From Diaporthe sp. PMI_573 (taxonomy: Eukaryota; Ascomycota; Sordariomycetes; Diaporthales; Diaporthaceae): a DNA stretch of 64,000 bases. A program made the translations under genes and the position numbers. The notes beneath the pieces are model-generated. The model searched no databases. It was not told the DNA's origin and saw nothing but the letters and a program-made list of their open reading frames with translations. The stretch spans positions 558,001 to 622,000 of the forward strand of contig JAJTUP010000025.1 in assembly GCA_021399435.1 (NCBI GenBank), written 5' to 3'. Below are positions 9,133 through 21,034 of this stretch, piece after piece. Position 1 is the stretch's first letter. Each line of letters begins with the position of its first letter.

Positions 9133-12100
9133 TCACTTCGTCCCCGCTGATTTCCAAGTCGGCCTCCTTCCACCGCCAGTCCCAGCACTATCAAACCCCG
9201 TTGCGGACCGCACGCGGTTCAGGTCAGGGATCTCATAAGACGCCAATGTCCTCTGCCGGCGCACCGTCGCCCAGAAGTCATAGCTCCGGTCCTTCCTCTT
9301 GCGCTCGCGCTCCTCCCTGCCCCCGCGGGCCTTTTCCGCCCTCCGCCGCAGCTTCGCCTCCCTGCTGGCCTCGGGCTCCAGCTGCCTCGCGCCCTCCTTG
9401 AAGGCCTCCCAGGACCTCTTGAGCCGCAGCCAGACGGTGCCGCAGAAGATCTGCACGCGGGAGGAGAAGGCCGCCACGAGGGTGACGACGATCAGGAAGA
9501 AGGATATGGGCAGGCTGATCTCGCCGATGAAGGCCATCGTCGGCAGCTGGTTGTCCCACTCGATCACGTTCATGCCGAAGAGGGAGGTGAAGAACGACAG
9601 CGGCAGGAATATGACGGTGAAGATGGTGAAGATCATGACAGACAGGTTCTGCGAGCTCGCGAGCTCCGTCTGCAGCCGGGACCACCTCACGTCGTCCACC
9701 TGTGCCTGGCGCTGGGCCATCTCGAGGAGCTTCTCGTAGTCGCCCCTGGTGGCCGCGACCCTGTCCAGCATCTCGGTCGTCTGGGTCTTGTACTCGGCCA
9801 GCCTGTCCAGCGCCTCCTGCAGGTACCCGCGCCCGTTGTGCGTCAGGTCCCTGAGGCCGTCGCCCTCGTAGATTTCGAGCATCCTGCTGAGCATGGTGGT
9901 CTGCGTCTCGAAGAGCTTCATCAGCGTCCTGAGCTCGTCCTCCATGTCGCGCAGCTCCATGAGCGCCGACGTGTTCTCGCGGTTCTCCCGCTCGGCCTGC
10001 TCGATCTCGCGCTTGTGCCGCTTCTTGATCGACTTTGCGCTCGTCTCCGCGAGGTGCTCCTCTTCCGAGTCGACGTCCTTGAAGGTCTGCATGCGGAACT
10101 TCTTGAGCTTCCATGTCATGCGTTCGGTCTATGCGACGGCGTCTTGTCAGTCTTTGGGAATAACAAGTGGGGTGAAGACGAGATAGCGTACCAGTATTCC
10201 GATGGCCTCCTCAAAGATTCGGAAGATTTCGAGGTCGGGATGTGAGGATCGGTCGAGGAGGACGGTGACTGCATGCAGTGCAACAAAGGCGGCGAGGTCC
10301 AGCGCGTTCTCGCACCTCCCGGTGAGATCACCATTCAGCTCATTGTAGATACTGTTTCTCAGATCCGCTTGCTGGAACAGGGCACCCTCGGTCGGGCGAG
10401 ACTCCCGCTTTGGGAAGAAGGTCGCCAGAGTCGTGGTGTCAATAGCCCATAGCCACAACTGGTCTACCATGAGCAGGTTTCCGTCCCTAAGCAGCACCTC
10501 GTGCTCGCTGTCGGATTCCGAACTTGCGGCCTCCTTCTGGTTCTCAATGGTCTCGTGTAAGAGCTTCGTACCGACCGAGTATCTCTGTACCAGGGACTGG
10601 ATCGACTGCTCGTCGTTCCACGTCTTTCCGACAAAAGGCCGCCGTGGGGTATCTTTCTTGGTAAGTTTATATAGCATCTGGTCGTCATCACGGGTGTATG
10701 TGTCTCGAAGAGAAGGGTATCCAAATTGGTCCAACGTTCGGCGGCAATTCAGTGGCGGGTCGTGGCCTAGATATTCCCAGATCACGCGCATTTCCAGCGA
10801 CTCGAGACCGGCAATGTCCTCGGGCACTGGCCTTGAGCGACCGTGAGCAAGTCTTCGTGTCACGATGCTTCTACGTTTGATAATTTGCTTGTATGTGTCA
10901 AAATGAAGATATGGGAGGTAGACATAGAGATATGTCGGCGACGGGCCGGCGTTAAGCTGAGGACTTGAGTAGGACAGTCGTGGAGATGGTGCAGAGTCGG
11001 GAGAGAAGTAGTGGACGGCGGGCTTGACGAATGACGCCTGAGACTGGGCATGTCGGCCCTGCACGTGCTTTGAGACCCAGTTCTCATTGTTGAAGAGCTT
11101 GCTGAAGTCCTGGCGGTGTGTCTCTGATAGCTTGTCAAAGATATCCTGTGCCAGAGTTAGCATCGTGAAAGTTTGATCCGCGATATAGTTGTGCCTGACT
11201 TACCTTGACCCAAAGAGGATTTGTGAAAGGCAGATGAATCCACATGAACTTTCTGCGGTCAGCGTTCGGCCTCGAGAATCCGACCGTCAGGTCCGCTAGT
11301 GCAGGTGCCTTGCTGTGTCTATCGGCTCGATCTTTTGATCCTGAGTCGAAGCCTGTGTCGTCATATACTGCCCTTGCACGGTTCTCAGGGGCATCGGTTC
11401 CTTCATGCCAACCCGCGATATCATCGATGGGAGATATTTGCCGGTCAGTCGGATCTGACATGGTGCTCGCTGTCATAACACTACCTCGGCTGGAAGGACG
11501 CTGAAATCCAGGCGTGGAAAGAGGTGGCAGCGTTAGACTATGTGGACGCCTGCCGACTGGAGGTGGTGAGTTTCCCTCGCCAGTGGGAGGCCTGGCTGAT
11601 GGGAGTGTAACGACAATGTCGGGGGAGTCTGGCCGCCGCTGCGGTTGAGTCCCAGAGACAGCAGACTTCCAGAAGCTCTGCACGCCCGTCAGGATGTTCA
11701 GACCGCCACCAGGATTGCCGTCGTTGGACCTATCGGCTGAAGTCTGGGCCCCATCTCGCCCTCCAGACGCGCCGTGCCGCCGCGGACCACGCCTCAGGCG
11801 CTCCTCCAAGCACATCTCAGGCCCTTTCTCGAGGAACTCTGCGAGGTGGTACTTGGCGATGTACAAGCGAATGTCAGACTCGAGGCTAGCATCCGGATCC
11901 TCATAAAATCCGATGAGTTCGACCTTGACATGCTCCTTTAGCTTCAGGGGCGTGTGGATGGTCTGGCTGAGGACCTCAGCCTTGGCGACGGCAGCTGCTA
12001 GGTCCTGCAAGTAGGTGGCGAGGGTTCGGGGGTTTGTGACGCCGAAAGATGCACAGTGGGCGTGGTCGCTCTCCAGGGCAGAGTATATCGTCTCCTGTCT

Positions 12101-13285
12101 GACGTCTACGATGGCTGATTTGATGGAGACTAGCGGGGCTGAGAACTGGACCTCGTCGACGTGATCCAGGCCGGAGCCAGAGAGCTGGGAGTCAATGGTC
12201 TCGTAGAAACTCCAAACCCTCATCTCACTGACGGCGTTTGTAAATTCTTCGTGCATCTTGATGAGGCTCTTGTTGTCCAACCGAATCTCATTTACCAGGG
12301 ATGGTGGCAGCGGCCGCTGGAGATGAAGAAGCCCCCGGATGCTTTCGCTCAGGTTCCTCATGGACATGTAGCTAGATCCCCGATGTGGTGTTGCTGATGA
12401 TGTTAGCTATGAGTATTATCCAGTCATGTGTATAGTAATGTGATTCTTACCAAAGAAGGTGATGCCATGGCAGTTGAACAGAATGGGGCGATATATGTCA
12501 CTCTTGCTTGCCATGAGCAGGGCCTTCTTGACCACCAGGCCACCGATGCTGTGCGCGATGAAGAAGAGAGGCCGAGACACATGCTGCCCTTCACGCCGTC
12601 GGAATACATTCTCCAGCAGATCCCTTGCAAGGCCCTCGAGCGTGGTGTTGTCAGTCAGCTCACGATGCCTGTAGAGCATTACTCTCGCTGTGTTCGCATA
12701 GCGACGGATGCCCTGTCTGACCCACAGGTGGGCTGCCTTGGGGAAGTTGCCGCCGATGCCAGGGGACAAGATGGCATCGCCAGCCAGCTCCTTGATCGTG
12801 GGTTGGGAAATCAGGTCGTCCTTGCCAGGTTCGCCGAAGAAGTTGTCCGGAAGGGGGTCCCGGGTCCATGTCTCGACAGGGTCCGCCCCCGGACAGGGGA
12901 CGGTGATGATATCGACGTTGGTCTCGTTGTAGCCTACGCCGCCGACCTCTCCATCGACGTGGGCGAATCCCGGCTCGGGGTCCCAGTGGGACATGCTCGT
13001 CCGGTTCGACGCCTCATGCTCGCTGACGCGCACTGCAGCCAGCTTGCCCGTGACTGAGCTCGGGCCGGGGGTCGACTGAGGCGTGTCGTGAGACTGCGGG
13101 TTCGGCTGCTGTCCCTCCGGAAACGCTGGTCTGGATGGGAGGGGATCAGATTGGATGCGCTCAGGTGAGTCCTTCAGGTCGTCCTCGAGTCTCGAGTCAT
13201 CGAGTGCGTCCGCCACATCTGCAGGTACAGACGCAGATGCCGATGTGTCGGATTGGGCCTGTGAGACGAGGGGCCGACGGTCCAT
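9133..13285 (-). CDS. SesB-like alpha/beta hydrolase fused to CorA-like membrane domain
   Basis: Four exons (13285-12451, 12393-11204, 11145-10192, 10128-9133) with introns of 57, 58 and 63 bp join in phase to give 1324 residues. After a low-complexity, probably disordered N-terminus, residues about 120-380 form a lipase/SesB-type hydrolase: DIITVPCPGADP, the nucleophile elbow AHSIGGLVVK (Ser about 246), and TPHRGS directly after intron 1. A long middle region of unknown function contains a Ser/Pro-rich linker and a divergent helical part. The C-terminus, from about residue 997, has a coiled-coil-rich segment and then the CorA signature GMN (1178-1180) at the end of transmembrane helix 1 (IFTIFTVIFLPLSFFTSLF), followed by a second helix and a basic tail. 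CorA proteins are Mg2+ channels. Here the combination suggests a membrane-anchored hydrolase rather than a transporter; this is inference. SesB-type hydrolases are known as N-terminal effector domains in fungal NLR proteins. Confidence 0.85.
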
Positions 13286-15292
13286 TCTCAAATGCTGCTG
13301 CTAAGCGCGCTTGGGGGGAAATCACGGGTGCGGGTGCGACTTCATCTCTTCCGTCAACAACGACGATCGCAGCAAATAAAAAAAGACAACAAAAATTTAA
13401 ATTTCAGTCAAAAGAACGAAGAAGCTTAACAGGCGGAGCCATAAAGCCTAGAGAAATGTGATCTGACACAGTCTCTTACCTCACGAGCCCCCCAGCGACA
13501 AAGGCTGCAGGCTCCAGTCTGACATGCCCCAAGACTGCGCCTCCGTGAGGGAGGGTCATGAAGCCACAAGGCGCCAAATCCATCAGCAGTAAAAATGCCG
13601 GGGCTTGTTTGCCTACCACCTGCCCGGGAGCCGGCTTGCAGGAGCTGAGTCCGCTGAGGCACATCTGACCTGAGAGGCGATCCACACTAACGCCGATCGG
13701 CGTGGTCAGAAAGGGGGGGGATCATCTGCGCCCCCCGAGATGCAGGTGGGAGCTGCCGAGATGCCGTGATGGGGCCACCTGGGTTTCATCCGTCCACATA
13801 ATGTGCCTATCCATACTGTCACCGACTATTGTACGCTGCAAACATTTTGATTACATATGACTAATAGCAGCACGCCTGAGGTTTGTACCTAGGCAGATGT
13901 ATAGCGCTTAGGTCTACGTATTACATGTCATTCTTCCGGATCACTCGCAGAATATCGTTTCCTCTCATGGCTTCTAGTGCACATGCAAATCGAATCCTCC
14001 ACGGCATCGAGATGCAGGTGACTAATGCCCGATCTCACTCATACTGTGTAGTCTGTAATGACTGCCAATCCAAGGTTCTTGGCAATAAACGTAGGTGTTC
14101 GTCTGGCAATGTGACTTGGACCAAAGCTTTATTATCAAAGCACCGCAAGACAATGTCTGGGAGGTCCTGCATGTTTTGACATTAGTGGTCCAAATCCTGG
14201 CGGGAAGGATTCGAAGGATCTGATGTACCGCTGCAAGTAAATTGTCCCAGACAATGTTGTCGGTCTACATGAGTTCCTGATTCATGGACATTGTGGAATC
14301 AACGTGCAAATTGTTGCCGTTTTTCCATATCATGCTCTCAAATTCCTCAGGGGCTGGCAGTTGGGTTTGGGAGTCCGGTTAGATGCTTGCATAATGTTGT
14401 ATGCTGCAAATAATGGTACGTGAGAGTGGCAGCTCAAACTGATGGAGCAACCCAAGCCACTACTAGTGGGCCATCTGGGCGAGGATGGGATCTCGAAGTA
14501 ATGAACAAGGCAAAGCGGGTTCTGTTTGGACTTGGCATTGTGGGACAGGTCCAGGTACCAATATCCTGCCAAGTATTCCGTGATATGTTGAGTTTAGCAT
14601 CCCCACAACACGGGCAGCTCTTATCTCTGCCGATCACAGCCCTATGTTCAACATTCAGCTTCTGCTGCCTGGACTTCAGCCCTGTGTCCCAGGTGCTAAT
14701 TGCCTGCCTGTGAAATCAGTTGTAGTACTGTGTTGCTCTTAGATGCCATGTGTGTTGAAATAGGTGTGCCCAAGGTAGTGATGTTTAATTTGAGCCCTAG
14801 GACTGTAAATGTCTGGTGTCTTAGGCATCCTCTAGGTCCCTTGATTCAATCTACAAGTGCATAGAATAGCATAAGTCCTGTGACCACGATAGTCCTGAGA
14901 GATGGACATATAAAGAGGCAGTGGCAGGCTTATATTCCTCTTCTTCACACCAAATCACAAATGATATCAACCTGACTTTGCATGTGAGTTTAGGCAACTC
15001 AGCAGAATTGTCCGCCTTGGTAGCACATGAGTCTTGCTGGTGTCCTGCTGGTGTCCTGCTGGTGGAGCAAAACAAGCCAAGACCCGGAGACAACACGGAG
15101 TTAACACACATGACCAGGACTTAGTTCTCACTCCTCTGGATCATCCGCTACTACCTGAGCCCTCTCTTTCGACACTCAGACACGCCATTCACCCTTCTGA
15201 ACAAGCACCAACAAAAGATAATCCCACCACCAACTGGCAACCTCTCTGACTATCCTGAGATCATGAAAACTTCAAAACACATCCAGCAAAAG
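13286..15292. other. Gene-poor intergenic region
   Basis: About 2 kb between the hydrolase-CorA gene and the tRNA. Base composition becomes less GC-rich from about 13.8 kb. No reading frame with family resemblance or with consistent splice sites was found. Confidence 0.5.
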
Positions 15293-15381
15293 GGTCTGGC
15301 CGGGGATTGAACCCGGGACCTCGCGCATTGAATGATTAGAGTGTTCCCTAAGCGCGAATCATACCACTAGACCACCAGACC
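15293..15381 (-). tRNA. tRNA-Pro (AGG) with 18-nt intron
   Basis: Read on the minus strand, the gene starts GGTCTGG and ends CCAGACC, a perfect 7-bp acceptor stem. The A box region GTGGTCTAGTGGTATGAT and the B box GGTTCAATCCC are intact. The anticodon stem CGCGC/GCGCG encloses loop TTAGGG...T, giving anticodon AGG (15349-15347; read as IGG), which decodes proline. An 18-nt intron (15345-15328) sits at the canonical position one base 3' of the anticodon. The CCA end is not encoded, as expected in a nuclear gene. Confidence 0.92.
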
Positions 15382-16348
15382 AGTTGTTGTTGTTGAAATC
15401 CTTGATTTCGTGGCGTTGATAAAGCTGGCGTTGGCTTGGCGACGGAGAAGCCCTAGTGCGATGGAACCGGTGGGTCCGTGCGTCGTTAGCCGAGTAAGCT
15501 TCCGTCTGACTACGTCTGTGCGCAAAAGAGACCGGCCTTTCGAAATGACGGTTGAAATAACTTGCGTAGTGGCTGGAGCACACTGGGTTGCCTGTGTGAA
15601 CACCACTTCAGGATTGCAGGTTCATTCCCGTAATTCATATTCCTGCCCATGTGGCTATCAATCCCTAAAATTACCTAAGCAGCCAGCTTTGCTGAGGTCA
15701 AGCTGCACTCATAATACAGGATGGCACACCAAAGCATCGTGTCGTGCGATCAAGCTACGTGTGCATGGCAGCTCAAACCAAACAAATATTCCCTGTTTCT
15801 CACTCACTCATTCTTCGCAGAGTACCCATAGAAATGCCACTCTCAGTTGTGATGACCACGTTTTCGTTGTTGTTGATATTCATTACCACAGGTCGAGGTC
15901 CCGCCTCCAACCTCTCGCATACCACGTGACCACCGAACAACACGACGACCAAATCACCCCGATGTTTCTTGCTGGCCATGAATGCCTTGGATTGGCAGCT
16001 ACTTAGATTATCACAATCTCTCCCAGGGCCACCTCCTATGAGACAACCGCGCATAGTATACCCCCTCTCAAGGCACGGTGAACTCTATCCACAGGATCGA
16101 TCACCTTCAATCTCCCAGCTTTTGATTTCCCATACTTAGTAGACTTTCCTTGTACAGCATGACTTCCAATTTTTCAGAGGATGATCTCACTCAGGATAAT
16201 TCACCGGTGCAAAGCCTCACATAGCATTGCTTCTCACTAGTCAACTTTCAATCAAATGACCGCTCCATTGCTGCCGAGAAGTGACTGCATGGCCACAGAG
16301 TCATCTTCTGTTTCTCATCATTGTATCATACTGCAATTCAATTGTTTG
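15382..16348. other. Intergenic region, no gene seen
   Basis: An open frame of about 200 codons at 15410-16006 on the plus strand has no ATG at its beginning, no codon pattern and no family resemblance, so it was not accepted. No RNA gene was found. Confidence 0.45.
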
Positions 16349-16609
16349 TTAAATTGGGCTAGGTTCGTCGCCGCCCACCTGCTCGATAACATCGAGTAAA
16401 TCTGGCGGCAGGCCCGACTCGCCCCAATTTCGCATTGGGTTTGGAATTGATCCTCCTTTTGTGGCAATACCGAAGTCTTCCTAGAAAATATGCCAGTCTC
16501 GCTCGCGCATCTCGGAGAGTTCCTTTTCGGTCCAGTGCCTCCCAGGGGTATTTCGAGCTGCCAACTTCTTCTGCGCCGCCTCGAACTGCTCCAGATATTC
16601 CTTTGCCTG
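16349..16609 (-). pseudogene. Fragment of PRP28 DEAD-box splicing helicase, with internal stop
   Basis: The 87 codons from 16609 down to 16349 read as the region just before and into the Q motif of Prp28/DDX23: AKEYLEQFEAAQKKL, RHWTEKELSEMRERDWHIF, EDFGIATKGGSIPNPMRNW, ESGLPPDLLDVIEQVG and DEPSPI. The full protein would continue with the Gln of the Q motif and the Walker A, but here a TAA follows directly and no helicase core is present. A TAG at 16483-16481 interrupts the frame between HIF and EDF, where Lys or Arg is normal. A pyrimidine-rich tract ending CAACAG lies directly upstream, like an intron acceptor. This is a gene-fragment duplication that has decayed. An intact PRP28 should exist elsewhere in the genome, since the gene is generally essential. 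Confidence 0.8.
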
Positions 16610-16834
16610 TTGACAGGAAAGACCCAAAACTCCCACAAGTAGCTACCACTACTCCCAAGACCAGAAACATGCGACTAAACACGGTCCCCTATTCACACAT
16701 CCTTCTGGTGAACTCGACTGTCTTTGTTTTCGCCGGGATCTCTGCGAGAATCCTCTGCAGCCACGATGACCCCTGTTGTATGCTCTTGCGAAGGTCTGCG
16801 GGGAAGTCGTGATCTTGTTCCAGGGCGAACAAGA

Positions 16835-17372
16835 TTACAAATTGTGTGACGAGTCCCGTACCGATATGGCGTGGGTCACGGGTGCCGGCTCTCCATATGA
16901 TTCTCCGAGGACTACAGTTGTAATCCTACACGAGAAACTCCATGTGAATGGCTGGCCAAATGGCGAGTCCATGATTCGCCTGGTATACTCATAGTCGTTC
17001 TCCGGAGGACAAGTTTGTTCTGGCTTTGAGAGCATGGCTAGTTTACGGAATTGACTTGGAGGTGCTGACGGGGTGCCGGAATCCTTCTTCGGGGCCATCT
17101 TGAGTGAAGCTAGAAACGATTAGTGACGTTTCACCGCAGCCAAAGTTCAGTTACTTACGACCAAGGTGTATGATTGAATCAAGGTCGAAACCAGCCCCAG
17201 CTCGAGGTGCGAAGGAATCAAGACAAGGACACTGAGGCGATTCCAAGAGCGCGAATTCAGCCGGGGCGATGTATGCTGTCAAGATAACCAGAATGGTCTG
17301 AAAGCACCAACAAATTAGAAGGATATCTCGTGGAGGGCGGTGACGACAATTCTGACGACAAAGCAGCATAGA
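16835..17372 (-). CDS. Possible small membrane protein, two exons (doubtful)
   Basis: Exon 17372-17159 and exon 17109-16835 join in phase across a 49-bp intron with GTAAGT donor, CACTAATC branch site and CTAG acceptor, giving 162 residues. The first exon has a hydrophobic stretch (DILLICWCFQTILVILTAYI) that could span a membrane; the second is Pro/Ser-rich. No family is recognised. Overlapping codon-like sequence in another frame (about 16690-16860, for example DFPADLRKSIQQGSSWLQRI) hints that a longer gene once continued toward the PRP28 fragment. The whole 16.3-17.4 kb block may therefore be a decayed locus rather than a working gene. Confidence 0.3.
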
Positions 17373-17408
17373 GGTGATGGTGGCGAAAATGATGTTCGTG
17401 GTGACCAA

Positions 17409-20400
17409 ATCTGGGGCTGGCCAAATGTGGGCTGGGTGACTTGCGTGTTGCTATTGTTATTGCCTGCAGCTGCTCTCAAACTAGCACTTGAGTTGTACTT
17501 GCCAGTTGCTCTGGGTTATTGCAATGGAAGGCAAGAAGGGAAACAGGGAAAGGTGGGCTCTGTGGGCACGATTACGAAGACCCTATTCAGAGCAATAGGT
17601 GGCCTCTAATGGACGATAGAAAGCAAATGGCCAACAGTCGCCTTTCATACACAATAGCAGCAATAAGATCACGCTCAAGACCTGATTATTCACGTAAACA
17701 ACCTGGCGGAGTCGTGACTATGACAATCTACTGTCCCCCTCACTTCCATCCTATTACCATCTGCCAGTGCCGCTATTCATATTTTTCATCACAGCCGAAG
17801 ATAGATATTCAAATTCAGATGAGATGAGGTAACGATAGTCTTGCGCATCTCAATCCAGTTACGGTGGTCCTCAGCATATCCTCATCATTCTTCAGGACTT
17901 GACCTGTATTCCGGATGAGATCATAGAAGAGTAGCCTTATTTCTCAAGAGTCATACTGTACAAATAGCATGCTACTCCTGTTGGACTCGAGACTTTAGAC
18001 GACGTTACACTTCGGAATGTGACCCATGCGAGTAAGTTGTTGGCCTGCATGAACAATTCTTTCCTTTGCTTGCGAGAGTCTCAAGCGTGAAGTAATATCG
18101 CGGATTCATTCGTGAATCCTTGTCGAGATACGGGTTTTTGCAATCATCTCAAATGAATACCACTCAACAACACTATTGACTTTCGAACTTGGGACCATTG
18201 TGCGCAAAAGTTATCGTATAGTCCGCTCCCATAATTTCCTCCCTCCGCGGACCTTATACTATTTGCATGGGAACATCAACTAAGTCTTTTAGTAGTGACG
18301 GATAAAATTCCGTATAAGCCATATTATCGTCCGTCACCAGCATAGCAGTCAATGGATCTACTTCATGTCTTCGCGTTCTAATTTCTGCTCAATGTCAACA
18401 TACAACACGCCCCTTTTGCAATTTAGCATTGGGGCAGCAACTCTCAACCCCACTCTCCTGCCCAATCTATAAGGTTAAGGATACACATTTCATGTGAAGA
18501 ATCTCTAGAACAGCTTGTATACAACACATGAAATCGCCATGCTGATACCTGTCGTCGATCCACGGAAGTTTCCGAGCGCCGAGAATAATTCCCTGTCGAG
18601 GGCCCTTGCTTCATTGTCTGGAAAATGTGTCTACGCCAGGGTGTCCCTGGGAATCTTAATACCCTCATAGCCTGTCAGAATCCTGTGACAACATACAGTT
18701 CGCGGTAGCAATGGCCGTGTTGCTGAAGATACTTTGCAGGAAACCTGCCGACGAGGAGAAGCGGAGCAGAGCAGTTGCATCACCAATGATCGAATAATGA
18801 CGCTTCAAACCAGGTACAGAAAAGTTAATTCGATGGTAGGGTAACAGCCATTCCTTGAACTTGCAGCAATACTGTGGTATACATGATTACCCTGAAAGTC
18901 GATAACCTCGATCTGACGCTGTTTGAAGAGAAGGGAGGGTGGGGCCGGAAGTTTGTCGCCGAGCAGGCTTTGGACTTTGGAAATAAGTTAATCCTATAGG
19001 TAATAGCCACGGATTAGTCAACTGATTGGTCTATTATTCCTTTGGTAACCTGGCGTGAGGTAAGTCGTCACATGAACTGTGTACATGTTGAACGCTGCCT
19101 TTGCCATATTGTTCGTCGGTAGGTCGGTTCGAGACTCGCATGCTCCAGATCTTGGGTGGTTTAGACAACTAATAGTACCGAGTACTTCGGAGGCCGTCGT
19201 CATCCAGAAGGGCTGGGAGTATGTTTGCTGCTTCGAATGCTGATAGAGTGCTTGCACAGTCACCTCCTCGGCCGCGAGGTGCGCGATAGGTCCTTGTAAA
19301 GCCAGAAACCATCATTTGTGGCGACGTAGTTGTACCATTTCAAAGCAAGGAGTCGTCTTGGTAAGGAAACCTACCTTAAACCAGGAGTCGAGTGCCAGGC
19401 CTTGTCTTTGCGGCCGAGCTTCAGGGTATCGCCCCTTGCGTGGTGCCATCGCCATTCTGAGCCGATTGGAGACTGCGCCTTGTTGTTGTTTGACCGGTAC
19501 AGCTAAATCCACGAAGAGAGTTGGTGAGTTTCTGCTTCGCGTCGGATCAGAGTTCCTCATCCCACCAACGCAATCCCGTTGTTGCAGTCATGAAGGACTC
19601 GACGTTGCTATTCCGTTCCGCCGCTCCGAAAATCCCTTAGAATGACCAGCACTCCGTCCTACTTGGATGCCGCCGTTCCTCCGCAGGCTTCCACCTCGGA
19701 CGTCTTACTCCGGTCAACCGGCTAAGCCAGGTTTGCATGCGGTGAGGGAATCCCTTGGTCCACTCAGTCCGTCACCTCCGGCAATGCAAGACCTCGCTTT
19801 AGCGCACTTGTCGTTCTGGAGACCCCGGTTCGTCTGGGTCGCATGGCGGTGCGAACTACTCAAAGCGAGCATATTGGCAATCTTCGCCGCTTGTCGTCGG
19901 CATAGCTGAAATAATTCATAGCTATGGGCTTTCAACGGCCCGATCTCGTCGTGTCTGAGTGTGTTCTGTTTAGTCTGTGAAGAGTTTTCATGACTCTGAA
20001 GTGCCACTGCCAAATTACAATCTGCCTGAGAGTCCACCTATCCGCATTAGGAGCGCAGTGAAGAGTATGGGACGAAACTAAGCGCATTCTCCAAGTGCCG
20101 TGTGATCGACCTTCAGGTGACATCGAAGAGGGGCGCGCCCCAGTCACCCCATGGAAGAGCCTTCAGATTGGCGAGACGCGTGGTCGGGGCGATGCCTTCG
20201 GCAGAGCGACGTATTTGAAGCTGTATGGTTGGATGGCGCAAGCTGCTTCCGTCCAAAAGAGGCAACGAAAGTAGAGGCGAGAGCACGTATTAGGAGTTCT
20301 CGACCGGTCCAGATTTGTAGGACGGACGCATCCTGGGGCAACTACTAGTAAACGCTCAGGACATGTCAATTGCGGAAGCGAGTGATCGGCTAGGCCCTTT

Positions 20401-21034
20401 CGCGGGGCGCGCGACATTTAGTCTCCGCGTTGGCTTCCGAGGCTGTCAACCCGGTCTGCTGAGGTCACATTGCATAATGTGCCGAAGCTAGACTTTCCTT
20501 CGAAGGGATTCCGCCGCCTAAGGAACAAGCTACTTCCCTAGCACCCTCCGTTGCCGAGCAAATTGCGGAGGGAGCCACGCGCATCCGAGCCTCACCTGCC
20601 CATGTGCCTGTTGCATCCCAAGGAGATGTCAAAGTCAAGCCACCGAAAAGGTTTCCCGTGCGAGTCATGGCGGGCGGATGCGATGTTCCCGTAGGGATCG
20701 ATCAGATGGGATCACATATGCACTGCAACGCTTAAACTTTCCGTTACAGCTCTGACCGCACCAGATGTGACGTTTGCCCCCGGCCGGGACGTGGTGGCTC
20801 GGTGCTCGTCTCGCCTGGCGAAACACACCTTGCTTGACTCTGCCGAAATTCCACTTCTGTCCGGATTCACCCACACAAAACAATGCCTTGCTTTCCCCAG
20901 GTCATCATTGCAGTCGTTTGCTGTGATCGCATTCCATCAGGGCCCCGATTCTTGCTGAATCCAAATACTTGTTTTTTGTGACCTGCGACTAAAGATAGAT
21001 CAAACGATCTCTCACTGTCGCTGCCCTGAGCGTC
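17409..21034. other. Gene-poor region with decayed coding-like stretches
   Basis: About 3.6 kb without an acceptable gene. On the minus strand at about 19020-19440, pieces in different frames look codon-like (for example KWYNYVATNDGFWLYKDLSR, and IAHLAAEEVTVQALYQHSKQ), broken by stops and frame changes. This suggests an old degenerate gene of unknown family. Nothing else was recognised, and no transposase or reverse-transcriptase motif was seen. Confidence 0.4.

Noticed and set aside
9278..10114. 278-codon minus-strand open frame overlapping the CorA exon
   Set aside because: Alternate-frame shadow (Arg/Ala/Gly-rich) of the CorA-like exon, which carries the GMN motif in its own frame.
15410..16006. 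Open frame of about 200 codons on the plus strand
   Set aside because: No ATG start, no family resemblance, no consistent codon pattern.
18180..18240. Sequence resembling a tRNA B box (GGTCCCAAGTTCGAA on the minus strand)
   Set aside because: No acceptor stem or A box at the right distance.
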